Below, in pieces: positions 33,050 through 41,954 of a DNA stretch of 64,000 nucleotides; within the stretch, counting starts at the first letter, position 1, and every line of letters starts with the position of its first letter. The notes under the pieces are model-generated. The model did no database searches, was not told the DNA's origin, and was given only the letters and a program-made list of their open reading frames with translations. Position numbers and translations under genes: made by a program. Source of the DNA: Phycisphaerae bacterium (lineage in GTDB: Bacteria; Planctomycetota; Phycisphaerae; Phycisphaerales; Phycisphaeraceae). The stretch is taken from contig JAUHZU010000006.1 of assembly GCA_030425705.1 (NCBI GenBank), forward strand, positions 124,001 through 188,000, written 5' to 3'.

Positions 33050-33478
33050 ATGGGCGAATCGACCAAGAACTCGTGGGTCATCCCCAGCACGCTGACCGAC
33101 GCGGTCGACGTGCTCAAGCAGATCGTCTCGGCCGTCGAAGCCGCGGGGTTCCGGCGGGAGGCCGTCTTTGCTGTCCGCCTCGCCCTCGACGAGGCCCTCG
33201 CCAACGCGGTGAAGCACGGCAACGCCGGGGACGGCTCCAAACAAGTGATGATCGACCTCGACGCCACCCCACAGCGCGTCGTGATCTCGATCGAAGACCA
33301 AGGGCCGGGCTTCGTCCCCGAGGCCCTGCCCGACCCGACGGCCGATGAGAACCTCAGCCGGCCCAACGGCCGGGGGGTCATGCTCATGCAGGCCTACATG
33401 ACCCACGTCGAGTACAACGACTCGGGCAACCGCGTCACCCTTACCAAGACGATGGACTGCAAGCTGCCCCACGGCTGA
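33050..33478 (+). CDS. anti-sigma regulatory Ser/Thr kinase (RsbW-like)
   Basis: The 142-residue protein is a GHKL ATPase of the HATPase_c_2 family. The N box is ALDEALANAVKHGN, G1 is EDQGPGF and G2 is GRGVMLMQAYM. It should phosphorylate the STAS protein 40 bp upstream and bind a sigma factor. No sigma factor or PP2C phosphatase gene is in the window, so the target is unknown. Confidence 0.93.
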   Translation: MGESTKNSWVIPSTLTDAVDVLKQIVSAVEAAGFRREAVFAVRLALDEALANAVKHGNAGDGSKQVMIDLDATPQRVVISIEDQGPGFVPEALPDPTADENLSRPNGRGVMLMQAYMTHVEYNDSGNRVTLTKTMDCKLPHG

Positions 33479-33495
33479 TCCGCGCCGACCCGCCC

Positions 33496-34071
33496 TTGAA
33501 CCACGACACGCCCCCCGAGCACGACCCCAGCGACCCCGACGAGCCCCCGTCTATCCCGGGCGGTCAGTCCAGCGACTGCGCCCTGGTTATTGATCTCGCG
33601 TTCAACACCGACGACGCCCAGCCCCCGCTTGCGGGCTGGCTGGATGTGATGCTGCGCCGCGCCGCCGATGCCGCCGGGGTATCGCGTGGCCGGCTCGGGC
33701 TCGTCGTGGTTGGCGATGACGAGATGGCAGAGCTGCACCAGGCCTGGAAAAACGTGCCGGGCACGACCGACGTGCTCACCTTCGACCTCTCAGAGCCCGA
33801 TGCCCCCGGCGGGTCGGTCGAGGGCGACATCGTGGTCTGCATCGACGAGGCCCATCGGCAGGCGGAGCAGCGCGGCCACCCGCTGCGGCACGAGGCGCTG
33901 CTGTATGCGGTGCATGGCCTGCTGCACCTGCTGGGCGAGGACGACCGAGACGACGCGTCCTCCGAACGCATGCACCGCCGGGAAGACGAACTGCTCACCC
34001 ACATCGGCATCGGCTCGGTGTACGCCGACCCGCAGGACACCAGCCCCCAACACGAGGCCCGACCGCATTGA
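33496..34071 (+). CDS. ybeY: Endoribonuclease YbeY (16S rRNA maturation)
   Basis: YbeY is a zinc-dependent single-strand endoribonuclease acting in 16S rRNA 3' processing and ribosome quality control. The core is present: LNxxWRxxDxxTDVLSF is here LHQAWKNVPGTTDVLTFDLS, followed by EGDIVVCIDEA and the metal motif HGLLHLLGEDDRDD. The third zinc ligand, normally His 10 residues after the first (H..H.....H), is Asp. An N-terminal acidic tail of about 25 residues precedes the fold if the TTG at 33496 is the start. The next gene overlaps by 4 bp. Confidence 0.92.
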   Translation: MNHDTPPEHDPSDPDEPPSIPGGQSSDCALVIDLAFNTDDAQPPLAGWLDVMLRRAADAAGVSRGRLGLVVVGDDEMAELHQAWKNVPGTTDVLTFDLSEPDAPGGSVEGDIVVCIDEAHRQAEQRGHPLRHEALLYAVHGLLHLLGEDDRDDASSERMHRREDELLTHIGIGSVYADPQDTSPQHEARPH

Positions 34072-35351
34072 GCCCGGCTACCTGGATCATCCTGATCGCC
34101 TGCATCCTCGGCTGCTACTTCGCGGCGTGCCATACCGCGCTGAAGACCTACTCGCGCAAGCGGCTGGCCGACCTGCTCGAACCCCGGGGCAAGCTCCGTC
34201 GGGCCGAGGGGATCGGCGAGAAGCTCGACCGGCTCCAGTTGATCACCGGGGTGCTCCGTGTCTGCCTGGCCGCCACGATCGCGATGGCGACGCTTTACAT
34301 CGTCGAGACCTCGGGCTGGACCGACGCGCTGTTCCTGCAGTTCGTGATCGCCGGGCTGATCGCCGCGGTGCTGCTCAGCGTGTTCCTGGTGGCGATCCCG
34401 GTGAGCTGGGCCCGCTACCGCCGGGAGCGCCTGCTCGCGTGGTCGGCCCCGATCCTGCAGGGCATGCTGGTCGTGTTCGCGCCGCTGGTGGTGCTCCTGC
34501 ACCTGCTGGACCCCATCGTCCGACGCATCTCCGGGGCCGACCTGGACAGCGATGATGACAACGACCTGTCCGACGAGGTGCTCTCGACGATCGAGGACCA
34601 CGAGGACGCCGCGGAGATCGACGAGTCGCAGAAGGAGATGCTCGAGGCGGTGTTCGACCTGAAGGACACGGTCGCCGAGGAGGTCATGACGCCGCGGACC
34701 GATGTGCAGGGCCTGGAGGTCGAGGCGGACCTGATGGAGGTCAAGCGGGCGATCCTCGAGTTCGGCCACTCGCGCATCCCGGTCTACGAAGAGTCGATGG
34801 ACCACATCATCGGCGTGCTGTACGTCCGCGACCTGATCCGCTTTGTCGGGACGGGCGAAGACTTCCACCTCCGGCAGATCATCCGCGAGCCCTTCCTCGT
34901 CCCCGAGTCCAAGCCCGTGCGCGAGCTGCTGGCCGAGTTCAAGCAGCGCAAGGTCCACATGGCCATCGTGCTCGACGAGTACGGCGGCACGGCCGGGCTG
35001 GTCACGATCGAGGACATCCTCGAAGAGATCGTCGGCGAGATCCAGGACGAGTACGACCACGAGGAAGAGGAGCCGGGCATCCGCGACGAGGCGTCCGGTG
35101 GCGTCGAGGCGGACGGCCGGGTCGAGATCGACGACCTCGAAGACCACCTCGGGCTGAGCTTCCCCGAGGACCGCGACTACGACACGGTCGGCGGGTTCGT
35201 CTTCTCCGAGCTGGGGCATATCCCCGAGCGCGGCGAGACGTTCGACTACGGCGGCTACCGCGTGACCGTGACCGATGCGGAGCGGACGAAGGTGCTCGCG
35301 GTCCGGCTCGACCCCATCGACGAGACCGAGCCGGCGGTCGGCAAGGGCTGA
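34068..35351 (+). CDS. CBS/CorC-domain membrane protein (HlyC/CorC, CNNM-like)
   Basis: The 427-residue protein has an N-terminal transmembrane domain (about residues 1-155 with 3-4 TM helices). A CBS pair follows (VMTPRTDVQGLEVEADLMEV near 205 and PVRELLAEFKQRKVHMAIVLDE near 283), then the conserved EYGGTAGLVTIEDILEEIVGEI. A CorC_HlyC transporter-associated domain closes the protein. Members influence Mg/Co efflux. It starts at a TTG overlapping the ybeY stop by 4 bp, a ybeY-corC order seen in many bacteria. Confidence 0.92.
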   Translation: MSPATWIILIACILGCYFAACHTALKTYSRKRLADLLEPRGKLRRAEGIGEKLDRLQLITGVLRVCLAATIAMATLYIVETSGWTDALFLQFVIAGLIAAVLLSVFLVAIPVSWARYRRERLLAWSAPILQGMLVVFAPLVVLLHLLDPIVRRISGADLDSDDDNDLSDEVLSTIEDHEDAAEIDESQKEMLEAVFDLKDTVAEEVMTPRTDVQGLEVEADLMEVKRAILEFGHSRIPVYEESMDHIIGVLYVRDLIRFVGTGEDFHLRQIIREPFLVPESKPVRELLAEFKQRKVHMAIVLDEYGGTAGLVTIEDILEEIVGEIQDEYDHEEEEPGIRDEASGGVEADGRVEIDDLEDHLGLSFPEDRDYDTVGGFVFSELGHIPERGETFDYGGYRVTVTDAERTKVLAVRLDPIDETEPAVGKG

Positions 35352-35408
35352 CAGCTTCCGGGAGTTCACGGCCAGCGACCGCCCGCGGTGGCGCGTAAAC
35401 TACCGCCC

Positions 35409-36908
35409 ATGCAGCCCCCGGAAATCCGTTTTTACAACGCACTGACCAAGCGGCTCGAGCCGTTCGCCCCCGTCGATCCGCCCCGGGTCTACATGTACAA
35501 CTGCGGGCCGACCGTCTACGACTACGCCCACATCGGCAACTTCAAGGCCTTCCTCTTCGCGGACGTCCTGCGCCGCTTCCTCGAACTCGTCGGCTACGAC
35601 GTCCTGCAGGTGATGAACCTCACCGACGTCGGGCACATGACCGAGGACGACGTCGCCGACGGCGGCGGTCAGGACAAGATGGAGGCCGCCGGGGAACGTC
35701 TGGCGCAGGACAAGAAGTCCGGCAAGCTGCCCGACGGGGTGGACCTGGACCCCAACGACCCGTACCAGATCGCCCAGTTCTACATCGACGCGTTCATCGC
35801 CGACGCGAAGCTGCTGGGCGTCAAGGTGGCCGAGGAGTACCCGGCACGGATGCCCCGCGCGACGGACTACGTGCCCGGCATGCAGGCGATGACGCAGACG
35901 CTCATCGACAAGGGCCACGCCTACGTCGCCGAGGATGGCGTGGTCTACTTCAGCGTCGCGTCGTTCCCCGGCTACGGCAAGCTGTCGGGCAACACGCTGG
36001 ACAAGCTGCGCGGCGGCGCGGGCGGTCGCGTCAACGACGCACACCAGTCCGTCAAGCGGCACCCCGGCGACTTCCTGCTCTGGAAGCCCGACGGCTCGCA
36101 CCTCATGAAGTGGGACAGCCCGTGGGGCGCGGGCTACCCCGGCTGGCACCTGGAGTGCTCGGTGATGGCCCGCGAACTGCTCGGCCGGGACGTCATCGAC
36201 ATCCACACCGGCGGCGAGGACAACATCTTCCCCCACCACGAGTGCGAGATCGCCCAGTCCCGCTGCGCTCACGGCACCGACAGCTTCGCCAACGTCTGGA
36301 TGCACGCCCGCCACCTCATGGTCGAGGGCGAGAAGATGTCCAAGAGCAAGGGCAACTTCTACACCGTCCGCGACGTCATCGGAGGCAAGGTCACCGGCAA
36401 CACGGTCGACCCGGCCGTGCTGCGCCTCGAACTCATCAAGGCCCAGTACCGCAGCAACCTCAACTTTACCCGCAAGGGGCTCGAAGACTCCGCCAGCGCG
36501 GTGCGGAAGCTGCGCGCGTTCGCAGGGTCGCTCGGCACGAACGAGGCGGCGGCGGTGGGACTGGACCACCCCGCGGTCGCGCGGTTTGTCGATGCACTGG
36601 CCGACGACCTTAACACCGCCGGAGCATTGGGCGAGGTGTTCGGCTACCTGATTGACCCGGACGACGACCCCGCCGTCACACGCGGCGTGCTGGCCAGGTT
36701 CGATGCGGTGCTCGGCGTGCTGGAGCCGTCACAAGAAGGCGGGCAGGGCGATCACGGACGGATCAGCGAACGCGTCGCTGCGCTTGACGCCGCCCGCGCG
36801 GCGAAGGACTTCGCCACCTCCGACGCGATCCGCGCCGAGCTCGAGGCCGCGGGCTACGACGTCAAGACCACCAAGGACGGCACCGTGGCGACCAGACGAC
36901 TGGCGTAG
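35409..36908 (+). CDS. cysS: Cysteinyl-tRNA synthetase
   Basis: This is a class I synthetase that attaches Cys to tRNA-Cys, 499 residues. [20 protein letters not shown] contains the zinc-binding Cys and HIGH-equivalent [35 protein letters not shown] and the KMSKS loop [11 protein letters not shown] are all present. The ATG at [10 protein letters not shown] is preferred; the in-frame GTG 21 bp upstream adds a non-conserved extension. Confidence 0.97.
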   Translation: MQPPEIRFYNALTKRLEPFAPVDPPRVYMYNCGPTVYDYAHIGNFKAFLFADVLRRFLELVGYDVLQVMNLTDVGHMTEDDVADGGGQDKMEAAGERLAQDKKSGKLPDGVDLDPNDPYQIAQFYIDAFIADAKLLGVKVAEEYPARMPRATDYVPGMQAMTQTLIDKGHAYVAEDGVVYFSVASFPGYGKLSGNTLDKLRGGAGGRVNDAHQSVKRHPGDFLLWKPDGSHLMKWDSPWGAGYPGWHLECSVMARELLGRDVIDIHTGGEDNIFPHHECEIAQSRCAHGTDSFANVWMHARHLMVEGEKMSKSKGNFYTVRDVIGGKVTGNTVDPAVLRLELIKAQYRSNLNFTRKGLEDSASAVRKLRAFAGSLGTNEAAAVGLDHPAVARFVDALADDLNTAGALGEVFGYLIDPDDDPAVTRGVLARFDAVLGVLEPSQEGGQGDHGRISERVAALDAARAAKDFATSDAIRAELEAAGYDVKTTKDGTVATRRLA

Positions 36909-36922
36909 GTTTCGTGTGTAGG

Positions 36923-37393
36923 TCAGGCCGCCTCGCTGTCGTCCGCGACGTCTACGCCCTCGTAGGCGTACATGTTCGCGATGAACTCCTCGATCGGCCG
37001 CATCTCCGCCAGCGCGAAGCGGTAGGGCTGATCGAGCTTCTCCGACAACAGTTCGATCGCGGCGGGCAACGTCTCGACGGTGGTGGCACACAGCAGCTCG
37101 CCGTCCTCGACGCGGATCGGCAGGACCAGCGTGTCCCACGCCTCCCGGGCGGAGATCACCCCCAGCACCTCGGGCTCGAAGGTCTCCTGGCAGAGCTTCA
37201 CCTGCGGGGCACGGTAGGCGATCTGGTCGGCCAGGGCCTGGTGTACTTTGTGCTCGTCGATGCCGTACATCTTCGCGGCGAGCTCGCCAAACGGGGTGCC
37301 GGCTTCCAATTGATCGGTGAGCAAGCGGTCGACCTGTTCCTGCGTCAGCACGTTCTGCTCAATCATGATCTGCCCGATCTGGTGGTTGTCCAT
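36923..37393 (-). CDS. MshEN (GspE N-terminal-like) domain protein
   Basis: The 156-residue protein starts MDNHQIGQIMIEQNVLTQEQ and matches the N-terminal domain of type II secretion/type IV pilus ATPases (GspE/PilB, MshEN), which can bind c-di-GMP. The linking segment ITYRAPQVKL-like IAYRAPQVKLC, then PLRxExGxLxVA-like LPIRVEDGELLCATT, follow. No ATPase domain is fused. The 274 bp upstream (37394-37667) contain no gene; they hold a GC-rich inverted repeat GGCCCACAC...GTGTGGCGGGCC near 37555-37600. Confidence 0.8.
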   Translation of the reverse strand: MDNHQIGQIMIEQNVLTQEQVDRLLTDQLEAGTPFGELAAKMYGIDEHKVHQALADQIAYRAPQVKLCQETFEPEVLGVISAREAWDTLVLPIRVEDGELLCATTVETLPAAIELLSEKLDQPYRFALAEMRPIEEFIANMYAYEGVDVADDSEAA

Positions 37394-37667
37394 GTGCTGC
37401 TGCTCCCATCGGCGAATGGGCCGGGCCCGCGCCAGTCGCGGCCCGGGTGCAGGCCGCCGCTACTGGGCCATCGGCTATGAGGGCTTGAGGGATAAGCCGG
37501 CCGCGCGAAGTGCGGCGAAACAGCACACTTCCTGCGTGTTCGGCTTGGTTATCAGGCCCACACACGGTCCTCAGCCCGCCTGACACGGTGTGGCGGGCCC
37601 CCCGGCCGTTCGTGCATCTGCAGTGCACGCGCCGGGGAGGAAGGACGCTCCAGGGGCGATAGGCGTT

Positions 37668-38342
37668 TCAGCCCTCGGCCGGGCCACGGTCCTGCCGGGC
37701 GATGCGCAGCGCACCGGTGATGTATGGCAGCCCGCTGAGGATGGTGACGATGACGGTGGCGTAGACGAGGATGTCGCGCGTCCAACGCAGCCATTCGAGG
37801 TTGGCGTCTGGCCAGCTCTCGCGGACGAAAACGATCAGCAGCACGGCCGGGACGACAACCGACTGCAGGATCATCTTCAGCTTGCCCCAGACGTTCGCGC
37901 CGAATTTGTGGCCGCTGCCTTCAAGCTCGCCACGGATGCCGGTGACCAGCAGCTCGCGTGCGAGCATGACGACGACCATCCAGGGGTAGACGCCGGACAT
38001 GTGTTCTGTGTAAGACACACGATGACCACGCGATGGAAGCACATAGGTCTCAAACCACGTGAATCCCGGCCCCGCCAGAAACACCAGCGCCCCCAGCACC
38101 AGCACCTTGTCGCAGAACGGGTCCATGATCCGGCCGAACTTGGATTCGACCTGCCACCGGCGGGCGTAGTACCCGTCCAGCGCGTCGGTCACCGCCGCTG
38201 CGATGAACAGCACGATCGCGGGGACCAGCAGCCACACGACGCCGGTGTCGTACCGGTAGAACGCGAGCACAACAAAGAACACCGCCGCGAGCACCAGCCG
38301 CAGCACGGTCAGCAGGTTCGGGATGTGCTTGCGGTCGACCAC
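37668..38342 (-). CDS. pgsA: CDP-diacylglycerol-glycerol-3-phosphate 3-phosphatidyltransferase
   Basis: PgsA makes phosphatidylglycerophosphate, the precursor of phosphatidylglycerol. The protein has the CDP-alcohol phosphotransferase signature DALDGYYARRW...GRIMDPFCDK (DxxDGxxARx8GxxxDxxxD) near residue 55 and several TM helices. The start is best taken at GTG 38342 (VVDRKHIPNLLTVLR), giving 224 residues. A longer in-frame start at 38411 would read into a REP-like palindrome and is not conserved. An insertion (VLPSRGHRVSYTEHM) is seen in a luminal loop. Confidence 0.93.
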   Translation of the reverse strand: MVDRKHIPNLLTVLRLVLAAVFFVVLAFYRYDTGVVWLLVPAIVLFIAAAVTDALDGYYARRWQVESKFGRIMDPFCDKVLVLGALVFLAGPGFTWFETYVLPSRGHRVSYTEHMSGVYPWMVVVMLARELLVTGIRGELEGSGHKFGANVWGKLKMILQSVVVPAVLLIVFVRESWPDANLEWLRWTRDILVYATVIVTILSGLPYITGALRIARQDRGPAEG

Positions 38343-38374
38343 AGACGGGATGGTAGCGGATGGCCTGCCCCGCC

Positions 38375-38478
38375 GTAGGGTGGGTGGAGCGAGTCCGCGA
38401 GCGATACCCACCGGGATGAAACGGGCGTGAAGGAACGCACGGTGGGTATCGGCCGCGGACGGCCTCCACCCACCCTAC
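38375..38478. repeat. REP-like palindrome, 39-bp arms
   Basis: Arms 38375-38413 and 38440-38478 are reverse complements at 34 of 39 positions, with mismatches confined to two short internal sites and a 26-nt loop. The ends are GTAGGGTGGGTGGAG and CTCCACCCACCCTAC, and the inner ends are CGATACCCACCG and CGGTGGGTATCG. This is the typical appearance of REP/BIME elements spread by REP-associated tyrosine transposases. It includes the stop codon of the downstream flavoprotein gene and lies just upstream of pgsA. Confidence 0.85.
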
Positions 38479-39746
38479 ATGGCCGCCGCGCGGCCCGCGA
38501 GCCGGCCGGTGCACCACGCCCACTGGAAGTTGTATCCGCCGATCCGGCCGTCGACGTCCAGCACCTCGCCGCACAGGTACAGCCCCTCGCACTGCTTGCT
38601 CGCCATCGTCGCGGTGGTGACCTCGTCCATCGGCACGCCCCCAGCCGTGACCTCGGCGAACTTGTACCCCCGGTCGCCGACGACCGGCAGGGGCATCGCC
38701 GTCAACGCGTGGCACAGCGCGCGGCGGTCTTCCCGGCTGAGGCGGGACAGCGGCAGCTCCGGCTCGACGCCCAGGTACCGGGACAGCACCGTCTGCGCGA
38801 ACCGCTCGGGGAGCCGGCCGCGCAGGTGCGTGCCGACCGCGCGGGTCGGGTGCTGCTCCGCCGCGTCCAGCCAGACCCGCTCGAGCTGCTCGAACGTCAG
38901 GTCCGGGCAGAACGACGCCGTGAGTTTCCGCGGGGCCTGGTCGGCGTAGTCGCGCAGGTGCCGGCTCATGTCCATCGCCGCGGGCCCTGACAGCCCGAAG
39001 TGCGTGAACAGCAGCGCGCCGTCCTGCCGGTACAGCGCCTTGCCGGTCTTGCCCGACAGGGTCAGCGCCGCGTCGACCGCGATGCCCGAGAGCTCGGTGA
39101 GGAAGTGACCGTCCTGCAGGACCAGTGGGACGAGCGCGGGCCAGGTCTCGGTGACGCTGTGGCCGATGCGTTGGAGCAGGGCGTACCCGCCGCCGTCGCT
39201 GCCGGTCGCGGGCAGCGCTTTCCCGCCGGTAGCGAAGACGACGCGGTCGGCGGTGAACGGGCCGCGCGATGTCTGGATCATGAAGCGGGGCCCGTCGCCG
39301 GCCTCGCGGACCTGGAGGTTGGTCACCCGGTGGTCGGTGAGGACCTCGACGCCGGCGTTACTCATCGCGCGGTGCAGCGCATCGAGCACGGTGCGGGCCT
39401 TGTCCGTGATGGGGAAGAGCTTGCCGGTGTCTTCACGCTTGAGTTCGACGCCCAGCTCCGCGAAGAAGGCCGTCGTCTCCTTGACGCTGAACGACTTGAG
39501 CACCTTCTTGACGGTGTTGCGAGAGGCCCCGCCGAAGTAGTCGGCGGGGCTGACGACGTCGTGGGTGACGTTGCACCGCCCGCCGCCGGCGATGAGGATC
39601 TTCGCGCCCAGTTTCTTTGCGCCGTCGAAGACGGAGACGCGTGGGTCACGGCCCTCGGCCTGCGCGGCGCGTTTCGCGAAGATCGCCGCCATCATCCCCG
39701 CCGCGCCGCCGCCGATGATCGCGATGTGGCATGTTTGGGTTTGCAG
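38475..39746 (-). CDS. HI0933/BaiN family flavoprotein, start codon abnormal
   Basis: This is an NAD(P)/FAD-dependent oxidoreductase of the HI0933 (BaiN) family. The conserved body is intact: GAKILIAGGGRCNVTH, VVFATGGKALPATGSDGGGYALL, AEVTAGGVPMDEV and LYLCGEVLDVDGRIGGYNFQWA. The first in-frame ATG (39695) would remove the FAD-binding IAIIGGGAAGMMAA, which is encoded just upstream in the same frame (39696-39725). That frame has no ATG, GTG or TTG before a stop at about 39770. The only near start is CTG at 39746, while an ATG at 39733 lies one frame off. A one-base indel or a CTG start are both possible. Confidence 0.85.
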   Translation of the reverse strand: MQTQTCHIAIIGGGAAGMMAAIFAKRAAQAEGRDPRVSVFDGAKKLGAKILIAGGGRCNVTHDVVSPADYFGGASRNTVKKVLKSFSVKETTAFFAELGVELKREDTGKLFPITDKARTVLDALHRAMSNAGVEVLTDHRVTNLQVREAGDGPRFMIQTSRGPFTADRVVFATGGKALPATGSDGGGYALLQRIGHSVTETWPALVPLVLQDGHFLTELSGIAVDAALTLSGKTGKALYRQDGALLFTHFGLSGPAAMDMSRHLRDYADQAPRKLTASFCPDLTFEQLERVWLDAAEQHPTRAVGTHLRGRLPERFAQTVLSRYLGVEPELPLSRLSREDRRALCHALTAMPLPVVGDRGYKFAEVTAGGVPMDEVTTATMASKQCEGLYLCGEVLDVDGRIGGYNFQWAWCTGRLAGRAAAM

Positions 39747-39754
39747 TGGACTTG

Positions 39755-40069
39755 TTACCTGTTGGGGTTATCCAAGAATGAGATATCAGGCACAAACTGA
39801 GGGAGAATGATGATGGCAAAAACCAGAATCATTACTCCGATAGTAAGATAGAGAAAGCCGAGTTGAGCGCTGATCGCGGTGTTTCTATCGTCAGGGTCTT
39901 CCCAGTTGACTGTGTTGTCTTGGCGTCTGAAACCTTTGCTGCCATTCCAAAGGAATATGGCCGCCGCAATGCATAAAGCGATTTGAACCGCACTGACCCC
40001 GTACTCTAAGCTCTGCATTCCTTTGAGGAACGCTTCAACCTGTTTGTCATAAGAATCAGGTCGATACAT
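39755..40069 (-). CDS. hypothetical two-TM protein
   Basis: I do not recognise this 104-residue protein. Two TM helices are seen (residues about 25-42, GVSAVQIALCIAAAIFLW, and about 72-93, LGFLYLTIGVMILVFAIIIL) with a charged loop between them. Its GC content is far lower than its neighbours', which suggests recent acquisition or relaxed selection. It lies 8 bp upstream of the flavoprotein coding region and 6 bp downstream of the ribosomal protein S1 gene, all on the minus strand. Confidence 0.6.
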   Translation of the reverse strand: MYRPDSYDKQVEAFLKGMQSLEYGVSAVQIALCIAAAIFLWNGSKGFRRQDNTVNWEDPDDRNTAISAQLGFLYLTIGVMILVFAIIILPQFVPDISFLDNPNR

Positions 40070-40075
40070 TGCATC

Positions 40076-41722
40076 TCATTTTTGCTTCAAGCTGTCCATC
40101 GACAGCCCGCCCAGACCGATGCCGCCCAGGTCCATGCCGCCCTTGAGCTTGCTCTGGTCGACCTTCTTCTTGGCGGGCTGGATGTGGATCATCTCCTCGT
40201 CGCCTCGGCCGCGTCGTCCGCCGCCCTGACCACCGCCACCCTTGGGGCCGCTGTCCTTGCGGAGCGACAGCGCGATCTTGCGGTTGTCCGGGTCGATGCT
40301 CTTGATGCGGAACTGCTTCTCGTCGCCGACCTTCACGATGTCGGTCACCTGGTTCACGCGCTGGTCGGCCAACTCGGAGATGTGGACCAGCCCCTCGACG
40401 CCTTCCTCCAGCTCGACGAACGCGCCGAAGTCCTGCACGCTGACGACCTTGCCCGTGACCATCGTGTCCGGGGCGTACTTGCCGGTCGCGTCGCCCCAGG
40501 GGTCGCCGCTGACCTGCTTGAGACTCAACGACATGCGCTGCTTCGCGGGCTCGAGGGTGAGCACCTTCAGCCGCAGCGACTGGCCGACGCTGATCGCGTC
40601 CTCGCAGCGGTGGATACGCTTCCAACTGATCTCGCTGATAGGCAGCAGCGCCTCGACCCCCTGCTCGAGTTGGATGAACGCGCCGAAGTTCGCGGTGCGG
40701 ACGACCCGGCCGGCGACCTCTTCGCCGATACTGACGACCGCGCTGACGGCGTCCCACGGGTCGGGCTGGACCTGCTTCATGCCAAGGGCGATGCGGTCCT
40801 TGTCGCTCTCGATCTTGAGGACCTTGACCTGCACCTTGTCGCCTTGCTTGACGACGTCGCCGGGGTTTTTGACGTGGCTGTAGCTCATGTCTGAGACATG
40901 GACGAGGCCGTCGACCCCGCCGATGTCGACGAATGCGCCGAAGGGCATGAGCTTGGATACGGTGCCGTCGATAACCTGGCCGACCTCGAGGGTGGCCATG
41001 AGCTTGATCTTGTCGGTCTTGCGTTGCTGCTCTACGTAGGCGCGTCGGCTGAGCATCACCTTCTTGTGCTTACGGTCGATCTCGGTGACCTGGGCGGGGA
41101 TCTTCTGGCCGACGAAGGCCTCGATGGCGTCGTCGTCGAGGTGGTGGATATCGACCTGGCTGAGGGGCATGAACGCGCGGATGTTGCCGACGAGTTCGAG
41201 CTCGAGCCCGCCCTTGTTCTTGCCGGTGACGCGGGCCTCGACGACGTTGCCGCGGCTGAGGTTGTCCCAGTTGGTGCGGGAGATGGCGCCCTCGCGGGAG
41301 AGGAACATGAGCCCCTGCCCCTCATCGACCTTGTCGACCACGAAGTCCATGATCGAACCCAGGCGGGGGGCACGGTCGAACTGGGCCAGCGGGACGACGC
41401 CCTGGAGACGGCCGGTCTGGCCCTGCACATCGACGAAGACGTCTTCGCCGCGCACCGCGGTGATGCGGCCACGCCGGACCTCGGTGTGGACCGAGTCCTC
41501 GTTGTTCGCCGCGTCGGCCGAGGGGGCCTGCTCGAGTTCCTTGTCCTGCTGGGCCTGCTGGTCCATCAGGGCTTCCATGCTGTCGCCGCCGAGGGCCGCC
41601 TCCAACTCCGCGTCGAGGTCCTGGGCCGGGGCCGGCTCGGGGGTCGGCGGGGTGGCCTCGGCCTCAGGCGTGGTGGGGGATTCGGGCGTTTCGTTGTCGA
41701 GGGGGGCGGGGGTGGCGTCCAT
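40076..41722 (-). CDS. rpsA: 30S ribosomal protein S1 (five S1 domains)
   Basis: S1 binds mRNA on the 30S subunit. The 548-residue protein has an acidic/Pro-rich N-terminal tail (about 85 residues) and five S1/OB repeats. They begin at VRRGRITAVRGEDVFVDV, SRGNVVEARVTGKNKGGLEL, EVGQVIDGTVSKLMPFGAFV, SIGEEVAGRVVRTANFGAFI and APDTMVTGKVVSVQDFGAFV. A Gly/Arg-rich linker (GGGGQGGGRRGRGDEE) and a basic/Gly tail close it. Five domains rather than six is normal outside Proteobacteria. The start is ATG (MDATPAPLDN); more upstream codons are intergenic. Confidence 0.93.
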   Translation of the reverse strand: MDATPAPLDNETPESPTTPEAEATPPTPEPAPAQDLDAELEAALGGDSMEALMDQQAQQDKELEQAPSADAANNEDSVHTEVRRGRITAVRGEDVFVDVQGQTGRLQGVVPLAQFDRAPRLGSIMDFVVDKVDEGQGLMFLSREGAISRTNWDNLSRGNVVEARVTGKNKGGLELELVGNIRAFMPLSQVDIHHLDDDAIEAFVGQKIPAQVTEIDRKHKKVMLSRRAYVEQQRKTDKIKLMATLEVGQVIDGTVSKLMPFGAFVDIGGVDGLVHVSDMSYSHVKNPGDVVKQGDKVQVKVLKIESDKDRIALGMKQVQPDPWDAVSAVVSIGEEVAGRVVRTANFGAFIQLEQGVEALLPISEISWKRIHRCEDAISVGQSLRLKVLTLEPAKQRMSLSLKQVSGDPWGDATGKYAPDTMVTGKVVSVQDFGAFVELEEGVEGLVHISELADQRVNQVTDIVKVGDEKQFRIKSIDPDNRKIALSLRKDSGPKGGGGQGGGRRGRGDEEMIHIQPAKKKVDQSKLKGGMDLGGIGLGGLSMDSLKQK

Positions 41723-41954
41723 GGTGTGGTCTGCCCGGCGGGGCGTGTCAATGGGGGCGTGGGTCGGTCGGTCCAGAACCCGCCAGTTTACTCGGCCCGG
41801 CAGCGGGGTGCTAGGAGCGGCGGGGCGGTTTGAGGTTTTCCGTTGCCGTATGGACGGGGTGGATGCAGAGCGGAATCCAGCGGTTTCATCGTGGGATTCC
41901 CACTGCACGACGCATTGCGGTTTGGGGTGAGGTCGCGGGATCGTGGCTGCCTGG

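Noticed and set aside
37394-37667. c-di-GMP riboswitch upstream of the MshEN-domain gene
   Set aside because: The inverted repeat there is GC-rich but lacks the conserved riboswitch loops; only a generic structure is seen.
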